From positions 1 to 33,633 of the forward strand of contig JACRGO010000072.1 in NCBI GenBank assembly GCA_016212295.1: a stretch of 33,633 nucleotides of DNA, read 5' to 3'. Source of the DNA: Nitrospinota bacterium (GTDB lineage: Bacteria > Nitrospinota > Nitrospinia > JACRGO01). A program made the position numbers and the translations under genes. Below the pieces are notes generated by a model, which ran no database searches, was not told where the DNA came from, and saw nothing but the letters and a program-made list of their open reading frames with translations. Positions 25,018-32,332 of the stretch are shown in pieces (positions within the stretch are counted from its first letter, which is position 1; each line of letters begins with the position of its first letter).

Positions 25018-25594
25018 GAACTACTTTTGTGGTCGGAATCCAATCCGCATACGGAATATAACACCGTCCACGAAGAGGTATTTAATGAGCCCCTGGGAAA
25101 GGTCCCGATTCCTCCACTTCTCAATGCCATCCGTCAAGGCCCGGTTAGCTTTGCTCACCTCTTCATGGGAAAGACTCCGTCCCACGAGACGCCGGGTCAA
25201 CAGGCTTAACGTCCGGGCGCTTACTCCGGATAAAAACAAAAGACTCAGGTCCTCCTGAATCCGGTCCTCATATTGACGGCTGCGAGGGATTACCCCTGTT
25301 TTAAATTCCCCATCCCTGTCTCTAGGGATTCTCACTACTGCCTGACCTATCCCTTTAATGGTAAAACGCCGGGAATAGGAACCATTCCGGTAGTCGAGCC
25401 CCAAAACCTCTGGTCTCTCGCGCTTCCCTCTCCCAAGAAAAAAAGTCAGCTCCGCCTCCATCAGACAGTTCAGATACTTCTCCACAGACTCCTGAACATT
25501 GAACCGGACCAACTCAAAAAGCCTTCCAGGAACCTTTACTACGTCCTTGATAAACTCCCCCACCTCTGGTACCATTGACCTTCAGTTCGATCAT
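25018..25594 (-). pseudogene. IS256-family transposase, frameshifted and truncated
   Basis: The readable frame (25021-25575) matches the N-terminal half of mutator/IS256 transposases: ELVRFNVQESVEKYLNCLME, RKRERPEVLG-like and LDYRNGSYSRR segments, VVRIPRDRDGEFKTG, and LTRRLVGRSLSHEEVSKANR. It ends just after the first catalytic aspartate in YLFVDGVIFRMR, so about half the enzyme is missing. A strong ribosome-binding site (aaggagg, complement of 25603-25609) precedes an ATG at 25594. That ATG reads MIELKVNG in a different frame, so a one-base shift also breaks the 5' end. The region up to about 25705, with ttgtgtaaatttatgac on the minus strand, resembles an IS256-type terminal repeat. Confidence 0.85.
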
Positions 25595-25953
25595 GGCGCA
25601 TTCCTCCTTTATGGGGTTATTAAACTTAAGCCCTTAAAAACCCATTCTTAAGGGTCTAGCGCCTTTTTTTCTACCCCGTCATAAATTTACACAAAAAATA
25701 TTACACTACCCGCCGCAGGCTTAAAGCCCAGTTATTAGCCAGTTAGAAAACTGCTAGCGCAAAGTTTTGGTTTGGTCAATACCCAAGAATGAATTAACGC
25801 CTTTTGGGCGGAGGCATTTGTCATTAGTCAATGGCCATTAAGATATAACCCACCCCGGCGCTCCGCGCCACCCCTCCAAGGAGGGGAATTTTTATGTGCT
25901 TTCTATTTTGAGACGGTTAATATCAATAGCACATGATCACATTGGCCAAGGGC

Positions 25954-26000
25954 TATTATTACGTACCGAAATTTGCGTTTCCCGCGAAAATTTTTCAACC
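25954..26000 (+). repeat. 60-bp interspersed repeat, diverged copy C
   Basis: It shares tattattacg, aatttgcgttt and ccgcgaaaatttttcaacc-like sequence with copy B at 14222-14283 in the same orientation, with several substitutions. It is probably an older insertion of the same unit. Confidence 0.65.
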
Positions 26001-26034
26001 GCCTCCCTTGCCGGCTCCATAGTAAAGTTATATA

Positions 26035-26061
26035 GTACCGCAGGCTGGACGCCTGCGGTAC
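26035..26061. repeat. Perfect palindrome, 11-bp stem
   Basis: The stem gtaccgcaggc pairs with gcctgcggtac around a five-base loop (tggac). There is no T run after it on either strand, so it is not a clear terminator. It resembles a REP-like palindromic unit. Confidence 0.85.
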
Positions 26062-26112
26062 TTGGCAAGCCCATACCTTGTCTTATTTTGTCCTTGGGTT
26101 AAGTTAACTTAC

Positions 26113-26281
26113 TGCCTGAACGAAAACCCACGTTCAGGCAAAATTCGAATATAGAATATCGAAATCCGAGACAAATTCGAATAATCAAATTCCAATATCC
26201 CAAACCACAGGGCCGGGTTTTGAAATTTAAGCCTTTGAATTTTGATATTGTTTCAGATTTCGTTATTCGGATTTCGAATTT
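26113..26281 (+). repeat. Composite dyad element, copy 2
   Basis: It starts with a hairpin (gcctgaacg at 26114-26122 pairing with cgttcaggc at 26131-26139). Arms of attcgaatat-tcgaaatccga words follow, with complementary ttcggatttcgaatt words at its right end. The order of parts matches the copy at 20117-20313, although the centre differs. Confidence 0.8.
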
Positions 26282-26446
26282 ATTTTCAACGAGTTGCGTG
26301 AAAAACTATATAAAAAAAAACAAAGTTTTATAAGTTTGTAGTACAGAGCCACGAAGGCGCTAAGATTTTTCCTTTGTAATCAAGGATTAAAGTAAGGGCA
26401 CGGAGCACCGTGCTCCAACAATCTAAAAACTTCAAATAATTTTTTT

Positions 26447-26911
26447 TTACTTCGATGTTGGACGTTCAATGTTCAATGTTCGATGTTCAAGCTTTTCCTG
26501 CTCGCGGCAGAGGGTCTTCAGGTTGATTGAGTCAAAGGCGCGGGTGATGTTCTCGGTCAGTCTCTTCCACAGAAGGCGGGACACGCATTGGTCGATTTTG
26601 TTGCAGAGGGTCTTGTTGCTCTCCTGGATCGCCACGCAGTTGAGGAGGGAGATGGACTCCTCCACCGCGCGGAAGATATCGCCTATGCTGATCTCCTCCG
26701 GCGGCCTGGCCAGGAGGTAGCCTCCGTTCGGTCCGCGGACGCTCTTCACCAGCTTCGACTTTCTCAGCTTCATGAAGAGCTGCTCCAGGTAGTGCTGTGA
26801 TATGTCCTGGCGGGAGGAGATGATGGAGAGAGGGACAGGGCTTTGTCTTCCGTGAAAGGCCATGTCGAGCATGGCGCGGACCGCGTAATATCCCTTGGTT
26901 GAAATCTTCAA
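26447..26911 (-). CDS. Rrf2-family transcriptional regulator
   Basis: This is a small winged-helix DNA-binding protein. The core LKISTKGYYAVRAMLDMA is the usual Rrf2 N-terminus. The recognition segment ISQHYLEQLFMKLRKSKLV and the wing GPNGGYLLARPPEEIS follow. Three cysteines (NCVAIQESNKTLC, then C six residues on) suggest an Fe-S or thiol sensor. I prefer a TTG start at 26911, overlapping the cysteine synthase stop as TTGA. The ATG at 26935 would add eight residues and lie inside that gene. The final 15 or so residues (EHRTLNIERPTSK) are encoded by an intergenic word repeat and are probably not ancestral. It likely controls the sulfur genes upstream in the same run. Confidence 0.88.
   Translation of the reverse strand: MKISTKGYYAVRAMLDMAFHGRQSPVPLSIISSRQDISQHYLEQLFMKLRKSKLVKSVRGPNGGYLLARPPEEISIGDIFRAVEESISLLNCVAIQESNKTLCNKIDQCVSRLLWKRLTENITRAFDSINLKTLCREQEKLEHRTLNIERPTSK
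26452..26490. repeat. Word repeat encoding the Rrf2 C-terminus
   Basis: Variants of gttcaatgttcaatgttcga repeat about every nine or ten bases. Read on the minus strand they give the tail EHRTLNIERPTSK. The stop codon (complement of 26447-26449) comes just after, so the gene has grown into the repeat. Confidence 0.8.
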
Positions 26912-27843
26912 AACTCGCCCCGCGCGATATAACACTCGTCACAGCTATCCGGGAAGACCGTGACAATAACGCCTTCGTCAATGATTCCGGCAAGCCTAAG
27001 CGCCCCGGCCATCGCCGCCCCGGAAGAATGGCCGACTCTGAGTCCCTCTTCCTCTTCCAGTCTCCGGACCATCTCGTAGGCGTCCTCTGTTTCGACGCTT
27101 AGCTTGCCGTCCAGATAAGACTCCTCGTAAATTCCAGGGACTATGGAGGACTCCATGTGCTTCAGCCCCTCGAGTCCGTGCAACGCCTCGGCCGGCTCCA
27201 CGGCATAAACCAAAATTCCGGGATTAAAATGCTTCAGGCCCCGGCCTGTCCCCATCACAGTGCCTCCGGTCCCTATCCCGGCGACAAAATGAGTGACCCT
27301 TTTATTTGTCTGCTCGTGGATCTCCACAGCCGTGGTCTTGTAGTGGGCCTGCCAGTTGGCGGGATTGTTGTATTGGTCCGGCATGAAGTAGAGTTCGGGA
27401 TTCCTGTTGTAAGTCTCCCGGCACAAGCGGATGGCGCCGTCCGAGCTTTGCAGCGGGTCGGAGGTGATTATTTTCGCGTGGTATCCCCCGGCCATGAGGC
27501 CCTTACGCTGCTTGCACACATTGTCAGGCATAACTAGGTGCACCTCGTATCCCTTGATCGCCCCGATCAGGGCGTAGGCGATGCCTGTGTTGCCGGAGGT
27601 GGAATCGAGGATGATCTTTCCGGGCCTCAGCGCGCCGGACTTCTCCCCTTCCTCGATCATATTGAGGGCTGGCCTGGCCTTGACCGAGCCGCCGGCGTTG
27701 TGCCATTCGGCCTTGGCGTAAATCTCCACCCTTGGCTTGTTTTTAAGGAGGTTTTTGATCCGGAGGAGCGGGGTGTTGCCGATCTTCTTGAGCAGGGACT
27801 TGTCTATAGGCTCCGCTTTTATTTCGCACTTGACTGGGGTCAT
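26908..27843 (-). CDS. PLP-dependent cysteine synthase family protein
   Basis: Fold-type II PLP enzymes of this group make cysteine from an activated serine and a sulfide source. The protein has IGNTPLLRIKNLL, the PLP lysine segment NAGGSVKARPAL (K55), LDSTSGNTGIAYA, FVAGIGTGGTVMGTGR and GHSSGAAMAGALRLA. Length (about 311 residues) is typical. The usual NPGGSVKDR is NAGGSVKAR here, so two normally conserved positions differ next to the lysine. I chose the ATG at 27843, which has gaggacgg upstream, over a TTG at 27873. The neighbouring ThiF/MoeB-like gene suggests the sulfur may come from a carrier protein, as in CysM/CysO-type routes. No carrier gene is visible. Confidence 0.9.
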   Translation of the reverse strand: MTPVKCEIKAEPIDKSLLKKIGNTPLLRIKNLLKNKPRVEIYAKAEWHNAGGSVKARPALNMIEEGEKSGALRPGKIILDSTSGNTGIAYALIGAIKGYEVHLVMPDNVCKQRKGLMAGGYHAKIITSDPLQSSDGAIRLCRETYNRNPELYFMPDQYNNPANWQAHYKTTAVEIHEQTNKRVTHFVAGIGTGGTVMGTGRGLKHFNPGILVYAVEPAEALHGLEGLKHMESSIVPGIYEESYLDGKLSVETEDAYEMVRRLEEEEGLRVGHSSGAAMAGALRLAGIIDEGVIVTVFPDSCDECYIARGEF

Positions 27844-27908
27844 GAAATGTCCGTCCTCTGCGCTATAAACCAATACAACTTTATTTTTTCAGCAACGTTT
27901 TATTGGCA

Positions 27909-27990
27909 ACTTGAGAAGTGACGAGTAACGAGTGGCAAGTCGAAGAATAAAGAGACTATTTACTCGTCACTTGTCACTTGTCACTCAAGT
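27909..27990. repeat. Dyad between ThiF-like and cysteine synthase genes
   Basis: Left words (acttgagaagtgacgagtaa) and right words (actcgtcacttgtcacttgt, ending in ctcaagt) are inverted variants around an A-rich centre. The ThiF-like stop codon (complement of 27981-27983) lies within the right arm. Confidence 0.85.
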
Positions 27991-28799
27991 TTGGCTGCGC
28001 CGATGCCGCAGAATTCCTCATAATCGATCAGCTCTTTTATGGTGGGTTGCTCGCCGCACATTGGACAGTTCTTGTCCCGCCTGAGTTTGAGTCTACGGAA
28101 ATTTACCTGAAGGGCGTCGTAGAAAAGAAGGGTCCCCACAAGGGGAGCTCCGATCCCGAGAATCAATTTCAGGGTCTCCACTGCTTGAAGGGTCCCGACA
28201 ACCCCGGCAAGGGCGCCCAGCACCCCGCCTTCCTGGCAGGAGGGCACCATTCCAGGCGGTGGAGGCTCCGGATAGAGACAGCGGTAGCAGGGGCCTTCCT
28301 TTGGTTTGAATATTGTCACCTGGCCCTCGAACCTGAAGATGCTTCCATGCACGTTAGTCTTGCCGAGCATCACGCAGGCGTCGTTGATGAGATAGCGCGT
28401 TGCGAAATTATCCGTGCCGTCCAGGATGATGTCGTATCCCTCGAAGATTTTCAGCACATTTTCCGAGGAGAGTCTTTCCTTGAAGAGCCTTACCTTGACG
28501 TCCGGGTTAAGGCCCTCGATGGTCATCTTGGCTGAGTCGGCCTTGTGCATGCCCACGCGGTCATTGGAGTGAAGGATCTGCCTTTGGAGATTGCTGATAT
28601 CAACCTTGTCGAAGTCAATTATGCCTATGTTCCCTATCCCTGCCGCGGCCAGGTAATATCCGGCCGGCGACCCCAGGCCCCCGGCGCCGACGATAAGGAC
28701 CTTGGCGTTGAGGAGCTTTTTTTGTCCAACGCCTCCTACTTCGGGCAGGATGATGTGCCGGCTGTATCGATAGATCTGGTCGTTTGTGAAATCAGTCAT
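27981..28799 (-). CDS. ThiF/MoeB-like E1 adenylyltransferase
   Basis: These enzymes adenylate the C-terminal glycine of a ubiquitin-like sulfur carrier (ThiS, MoaD, CysO). The protein shows YSRHIILPEVGGVGQKKL, the nucleotide loop VGAGGLGSPAGYYLAAAG, DKVDISNLQRQILH and LDGTDNFATRYLIND. The zinc cysteine pairs are CYRC and CPMC, and PSCQEGGVLGALAGVVGTLQ matches the family's catalytic-cysteine loop. There is no C-terminal rhodanese domain. The start at 28799 (MTDFTNDQ) is better than a TTG three codons earlier. It precedes the cysteine synthase gene on the same strand, supporting a shared sulfur-transfer role. Whether it serves thiamine, molybdopterin or cysteine synthesis is not decided. Confidence 0.9.
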   Translation of the reverse strand: MTDFTNDQIYRYSRHIILPEVGGVGQKKLLNAKVLIVGAGGLGSPAGYYLAAAGIGNIGIIDFDKVDISNLQRQILHSNDRVGMHKADSAKMTIEGLNPDVKVRLFKERLSSENVLKIFEGYDIILDGTDNFATRYLINDACVMLGKTNVHGSIFRFEGQVTIFKPKEGPCYRCLYPEPPPPGMVPSCQEGGVLGALAGVVGTLQAVETLKLILGIGAPLVGTLLFYDALQVNFRRLKLRRDKNCPMCGEQPTIKELIDYEEFCGIGAAKLE

Positions 28800-28804
28800 A
28801 ATAA

Positions 28805-30289
28805 TCAATATTTTAAAAAAGTTTTAGTATTATGTTTAGAATACCTTATAATTTGATGATAATTCAATTTAGGTTTTGCATAAAACAAAAATTGAAAAGC
28901 AAAAATTGATGGTAATATTTGAGCAAAAAAAGATGACAATTTGCTGAAACCTCTAAAAAACCAATTTTCCCCAAAAAGCTGAAAGGGAATACCTACTCCC
29001 TGAATTTTATGAATTTCATATCCAGTTTCTTTTAAAAGACGCTTCATGGATTTCAATGTAAAAAATCTTTTATGCGAAATATCTAAAATTCCACGGTCGG
29101 CATAATTGAAAATACCGAAAAGAAGATTTAACCTGACAATTAAAAATCCGATATTGGGCACAGAAATTATTACATCAGGAACCGCCATGCTTTTCATTCG
29201 TTTTCTAACTTCCAACAAAAATTCTTCCGGTTTGGGTAAATGTTCCAATATATCAAGCATCAAAACAACATCGTACTTCGAAATATCCTCGTCCCACAAG
29301 TCATTCGCCAAATCCATTTTTCTAAATTCAAAAAAAGGATTTTCTTCTGGTTCGAATAAATCTATCCCTGTAATTTTTCCCTGGTGACTCTTTAAACTTT
29401 TCGCCATGGCTCCAGAACCGCAGCCGATATCCAATATAGAAAATTCATTAAAAAATTTATTGCTAAGGTATTCAGTCACAATAAAATGGGTAGAATGCCG
29501 GAAACCTGTCTTGTCCTTGTAAATTTTTTTTGCGGAATAAGGATATTTTAATGAAACAAAGAGGCCCCATTGCTGAAATTTGAATTGAATCAATAACTTA
29601 AAAAAATAAAAGCAATCTTTAAATGAATAAGAAACCATTTTTTTATTACATGGTATAGGGACTGGAACCGAATCAATCATAGCGCTGGAATGGAGCGCCT
29701 GCAAGATAATTTCAAAATCAAAATAATAATTGTGCGAATTCATTTCAAATGGAATTGTTTTTAAAAACTTGGTTGAATAAAAACGGTAATCAGAGAAGAA
29801 AATGGGAACATAAACGTTAAAGATTCGATTAGCCCAGGATGGAAACAATGCTTTGAATAAAGCAAAGATTCTATTATGGGAATTTATCTTCCTCTCATGG
29901 TTGTTGAAAAAGTTTACACAAAGAACATCCATGTTGCTTTCTTGAATTTTTTTTGACAAATCCACTACAATTCCAGGGTCGCTTTTTTCATCAGCGGTAA
30001 CTACGGATACCATGTCAAAGTTGTTTTCCAAGGAAAAATTGAAACAAATTTTTAACGCGTCTCCATACCCCTGTTTTTGATGTAATTTTAGAATCGTAAT
30101 GTTTTTTACGCCATTTTTATTTGTCCATGAACAGGCAGTTTTGTAAATATTATCATTAAAAGTATCATCGATCAAAAGAATATGGAAGGTTTTAGAATTA
30201 ATGATCTCTCTTGGCAAACCTATTAAAATGCATGAGAATAATTTTTCATTTTCAGTGGCCCTAATAGCGATTAGAGTATTTAAAAACAT
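28805..30289 (-). CDS. GT2-like glycosyltransferase fused to a class I SAM methyltransferase
   Basis: Residues about 1-220 resemble a GT2/dolichol-phosphate-sugar-synthase-type domain: FHILLIDDTFND near residue 36, VVTADEKSDPG near residue 95, and FFSDYRFYSTKFL. The usual DxD-type metal site is atypical (TADEKSDP). Residues about 270-440 are a methyltransferase with ILDIGCGSGAMAKSL near residue 285 and LMLDILEHLPKPEEF near residue 345. A hydrophobic region lies near the C-terminus (FFAQILPSIFAFQFLF). The single frame is uninterrupted, so the fusion is real in this sequence. It is AT-rich and sits 12 bases after the large membrane protein gene, in one probable operon. It may build and methylate a lipid-linked sugar. 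Confidence 0.85.
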   Translation of the reverse strand: MFLNTLIAIRATENEKLFSCILIGLPREIINSKTFHILLIDDTFNDNIYKTACSWTNKNGVKNITILKLHQKQGYGDALKICFNFSLENNFDMVSVVTADEKSDPGIVVDLSKKIQESNMDVLCVNFFNNHERKINSHNRIFALFKALFPSWANRIFNVYVPIFFSDYRFYSTKFLKTIPFEMNSHNYYFDFEIILQALHSSAMIDSVPVPIPCNKKMVSYSFKDCFYFFKLLIQFKFQQWGLFVSLKYPYSAKKIYKDKTGFRHSTHFIVTEYLSNKFFNEFSILDIGCGSGAMAKSLKSHQGKITGIDLFEPEENPFFEFRKMDLANDLWDEDISKYDVVLMLDILEHLPKPEEFLLEVRKRMKSMAVPDVIISVPNIGFLIVRLNLLFGIFNYADRGILDISHKRFFTLKSMKRLLKETGYEIHKIQGVGIPFQLFGENWFFRGFSKLSSFFAQILPSIFAFQFLFYAKPKLNYHQIIRYSKHNTKTFLKY

Positions 30290-30301
30290 ATTTGGATCAC
30301 A

Positions 30302-32248
30302 TTAAATTATTTTGGGTGGTATCACTTCAAATAAGCGAATAGTTCCATTTTCATAAAGCAATTTTAAATATTTATCGCCCCCAACACGTGAGGACAATAA
30401 ATATTCTGGACGTATATCGCATTCCTTGCAAGTACCGGCGACCCCATGCCAAATTTTAAAAAAGGAGGGCTTATATTCAATATAATGCGTTAAAAACCGA
30501 TAATTTAAAAGAAATTCTTCCAATGAATCAACCTCAAAAAAAAGCTTTCTAATATCCCTCACGCGTAAATAACTATCCGTGTTCCAAGCAACTAAAGTTG
30601 ACAAGGACGAAACAATTAAAGGCCGGGCTGTTAGAAATGAAATAAAAGCAGGCTCATCGTAAAATTCCATAACGTTTATAAAAAGAACAATATTCTTTTT
30701 GAATTTTAGTTTTTCCTTAATATAATGAAATATTGCCGTTTCTTCCTTTGTAACATATATATCGGGATCAGAATTTGCCGGTAAATGCGATAAGTTATAA
30801 AAAGCTATCACAATCCCAAAAACCATAGAAAATAGAAGAGGTTTGTTATTAGATAGGGCTAATCGCAGGCTGTTTTTTTCAACTTTAGGCGGAGAAATTC
30901 GATTTGCAGGGAAAACACGAAAAAATAACGAATATAGTATTATTGAAAAAAGGGTTATTCTATAAAAAATAACATAATTTTCAGACTCAAAAAGAACGGC
31001 GCTTATGAATATTTTTTGAAGGCGAACGACGATATGGAAAAAAAGAACAAAGATAAGAATAGAGTCAAATTTTCCTTGTGAACGGAATTTTTTCAAAAGA
31101 ATTAATAAAGGCAACAGCACATCAACGCAAAACCAGAATAACTGGACAGGAGAGATAAAATTGGAAAAAGAAGTTTGCCTTAATGGATTCAAAGTAAAAA
31201 AATTAATATTGTGTTTAATTGAAGAAAAACAGCTCACATAAGCCCCAACCTCCAAAAACGATAAAGACAACGCTAAATGAATAAATAATAATTCTTTAAA
31301 ACGCTTTTGGAATATTAATGTGGCGATAATTGAACAATAAAGTGGTGGGAAGATAGACATGAAATTTCTTGCTCTTACAAAAAACATTAAAATGGATATA
31401 GGAATGGCAAGATAGATGTATCGGGATTTTCGAGAATCGTCGTATAATTTTAAAAAAGACACCGAAATAAAAAAAAGAATAAACTCCGACGCATTATGCT
31501 CAAAAATGGAGGTTGGAAACCACCAGTTGTTTATTGGCAGGAATTGAATCAAAACCAAGGCAGAAAAAGAAACGTAACGATTTTGTGTCAATTGCCTTAG
31601 AAAATAATAGATGATGGACGAATAAATGAAACCATACGTCAAGGGAGCGGCCACACCATAGGTAGGTGCGTAATCTACCTTGAAAATCATGCATTGCATG
31701 GTAGCTATAAAACTATTTAAGTAATGATATAGCAACTGTGGAGAGTCGGGAAGGCGAGCATTAATTGTCGGGAAAAAGCTTTCAGGGCATCCGACAACTG
31801 CGTATAAAACCTGGTAAAGATAATCCCTGGTAATTTGGCTGGTTAAGTTTCCATCTTGATCCGGGGTGAAGAGGTTAAATTTTACAATCTGGTATATCTT
31901 GAATTCAAAAAGCAATAGAAATGCGAAAAATAGAAGAAAAAATACAAGTTCTTCACTATTTTTTTTTCTTTGCCGGAATTCATGTTTAATTTTTTCGCAA
32001 TCAACCTTAAAACAACAGTATAGGTATATTGATAAAGTTAAGAGATAAATTGATATCAATACATTCGGGGGATTAACCTTTGCAAAACCAAGCAACAGGC
32101 AAACCTGCAAGCAAAAAACAAAACCAAGGCAAAGGGAAAGAGGCACAACTTTGCATAGTTGGTGATCATTATCAATGAAAGATAAAAAAATTCTTCCAGG
32201 TATATAAATTATGAATAGTAAAGTCAAAACTGCAATTATTGCATTCAT
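30302..32248 (-). CDS. Large multipass membrane protein, possibly GT-C-type glycosyltransferase
   Basis: The protein (about 648 residues from the ATG at 32248) has roughly 12 hydrophobic segments and then a C-terminal soluble part of about 160 residues. An early loop has PDQDGNLTSQITRDYLYQ, and LLYHYLNSFIATMQCM follows. This arrangement of an acidic residue in the first large loop plus many TM segments resembles GT-C glycosyltransferases. I cannot match a named family, so this is an inference. A TTG at 32272 would extend the N-terminus by eight residues; neither start has a clear ribosome-binding site. The gene is AT-rich like its neighbours and lies between the propeller-like gene and the GT2-methyltransferase gene. 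Confidence 0.75.
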   Translation of the reverse strand: MNAIIAVLTLLFIIYIPGRIFLSFIDNDHQLCKVVPLSLCLGFVFCLQVCLLLGFAKVNPPNVLISIYLLTLSIYLYCCFKVDCEKIKHEFRQRKKNSEELVFFLLFFAFLLLFEFKIYQIVKFNLFTPDQDGNLTSQITRDYLYQVLYAVVGCPESFFPTINARLPDSPQLLYHYLNSFIATMQCMIFKVDYAPTYGVAAPLTYGFIYSSIIYYFLRQLTQNRYVSFSALVLIQFLPINNWWFPTSIFEHNASEFILFFISVSFLKLYDDSRKSRYIYLAIPISILMFFVRARNFMSIFPPLYCSIIATLIFQKRFKELLFIHLALSLSFLEVGAYVSCFSSIKHNINFFTLNPLRQTSFSNFISPVQLFWFCVDVLLPLLILLKKFRSQGKFDSILIFVLFFHIVVRLQKIFISAVLFESENYVIFYRITLFSIILYSLFFRVFPANRISPPKVEKNSLRLALSNNKPLLFSMVFGIVIAFYNLSHLPANSDPDIYVTKEETAIFHYIKEKLKFKKNIVLFINVMEFYDEPAFISFLTARPLIVSSLSTLVAWNTDSYLRVRDIRKLFFEVDSLEEFLLNYRFLTHYIEYKPSFFKIWHGVAGTCKECDIRPEYLLSSRVGGDKYLKLLYENGTIRLFEVIPPKII

Positions 32249-32332
32249 GATTTGTGGCGCTGAGGCTTTCAATGCGCTAAAAATCTAAAAAATTTGATTT
32301 TATCAAGGCATGGGCAAGTTATATCGAAAAAT

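Larger units (their letters stand above)
25595..26446. other. Repeat-dense gap between IS remnant and Rrf2 gene
   Basis: No gene is visible in about 850 bases. The gap holds the IS256 end (to about 25705) and an aattaacgccttttgggcgg motif at 25792-25811. It has a diverged arm of the 0.1-kb inverted repeat (25847-25893) and copy C of the 60-bp repeat (25954-26000). A perfect 11-bp-stem palindrome is at 26035-26061, and the second copy of the composite dyad is at 26113-26281. A ttttataagtttgtagtac motif lies near 26325, and a short palindrome ggagcaccgtgctcc at 26402-26416. Confidence 0.75.

Noticed and set aside
26532-26993. Arginine/proline-rich frame overlapping the Rrf2 gene
   Set aside because: It is an out-of-frame shadow of the Rrf2 and cysteine synthase genes.
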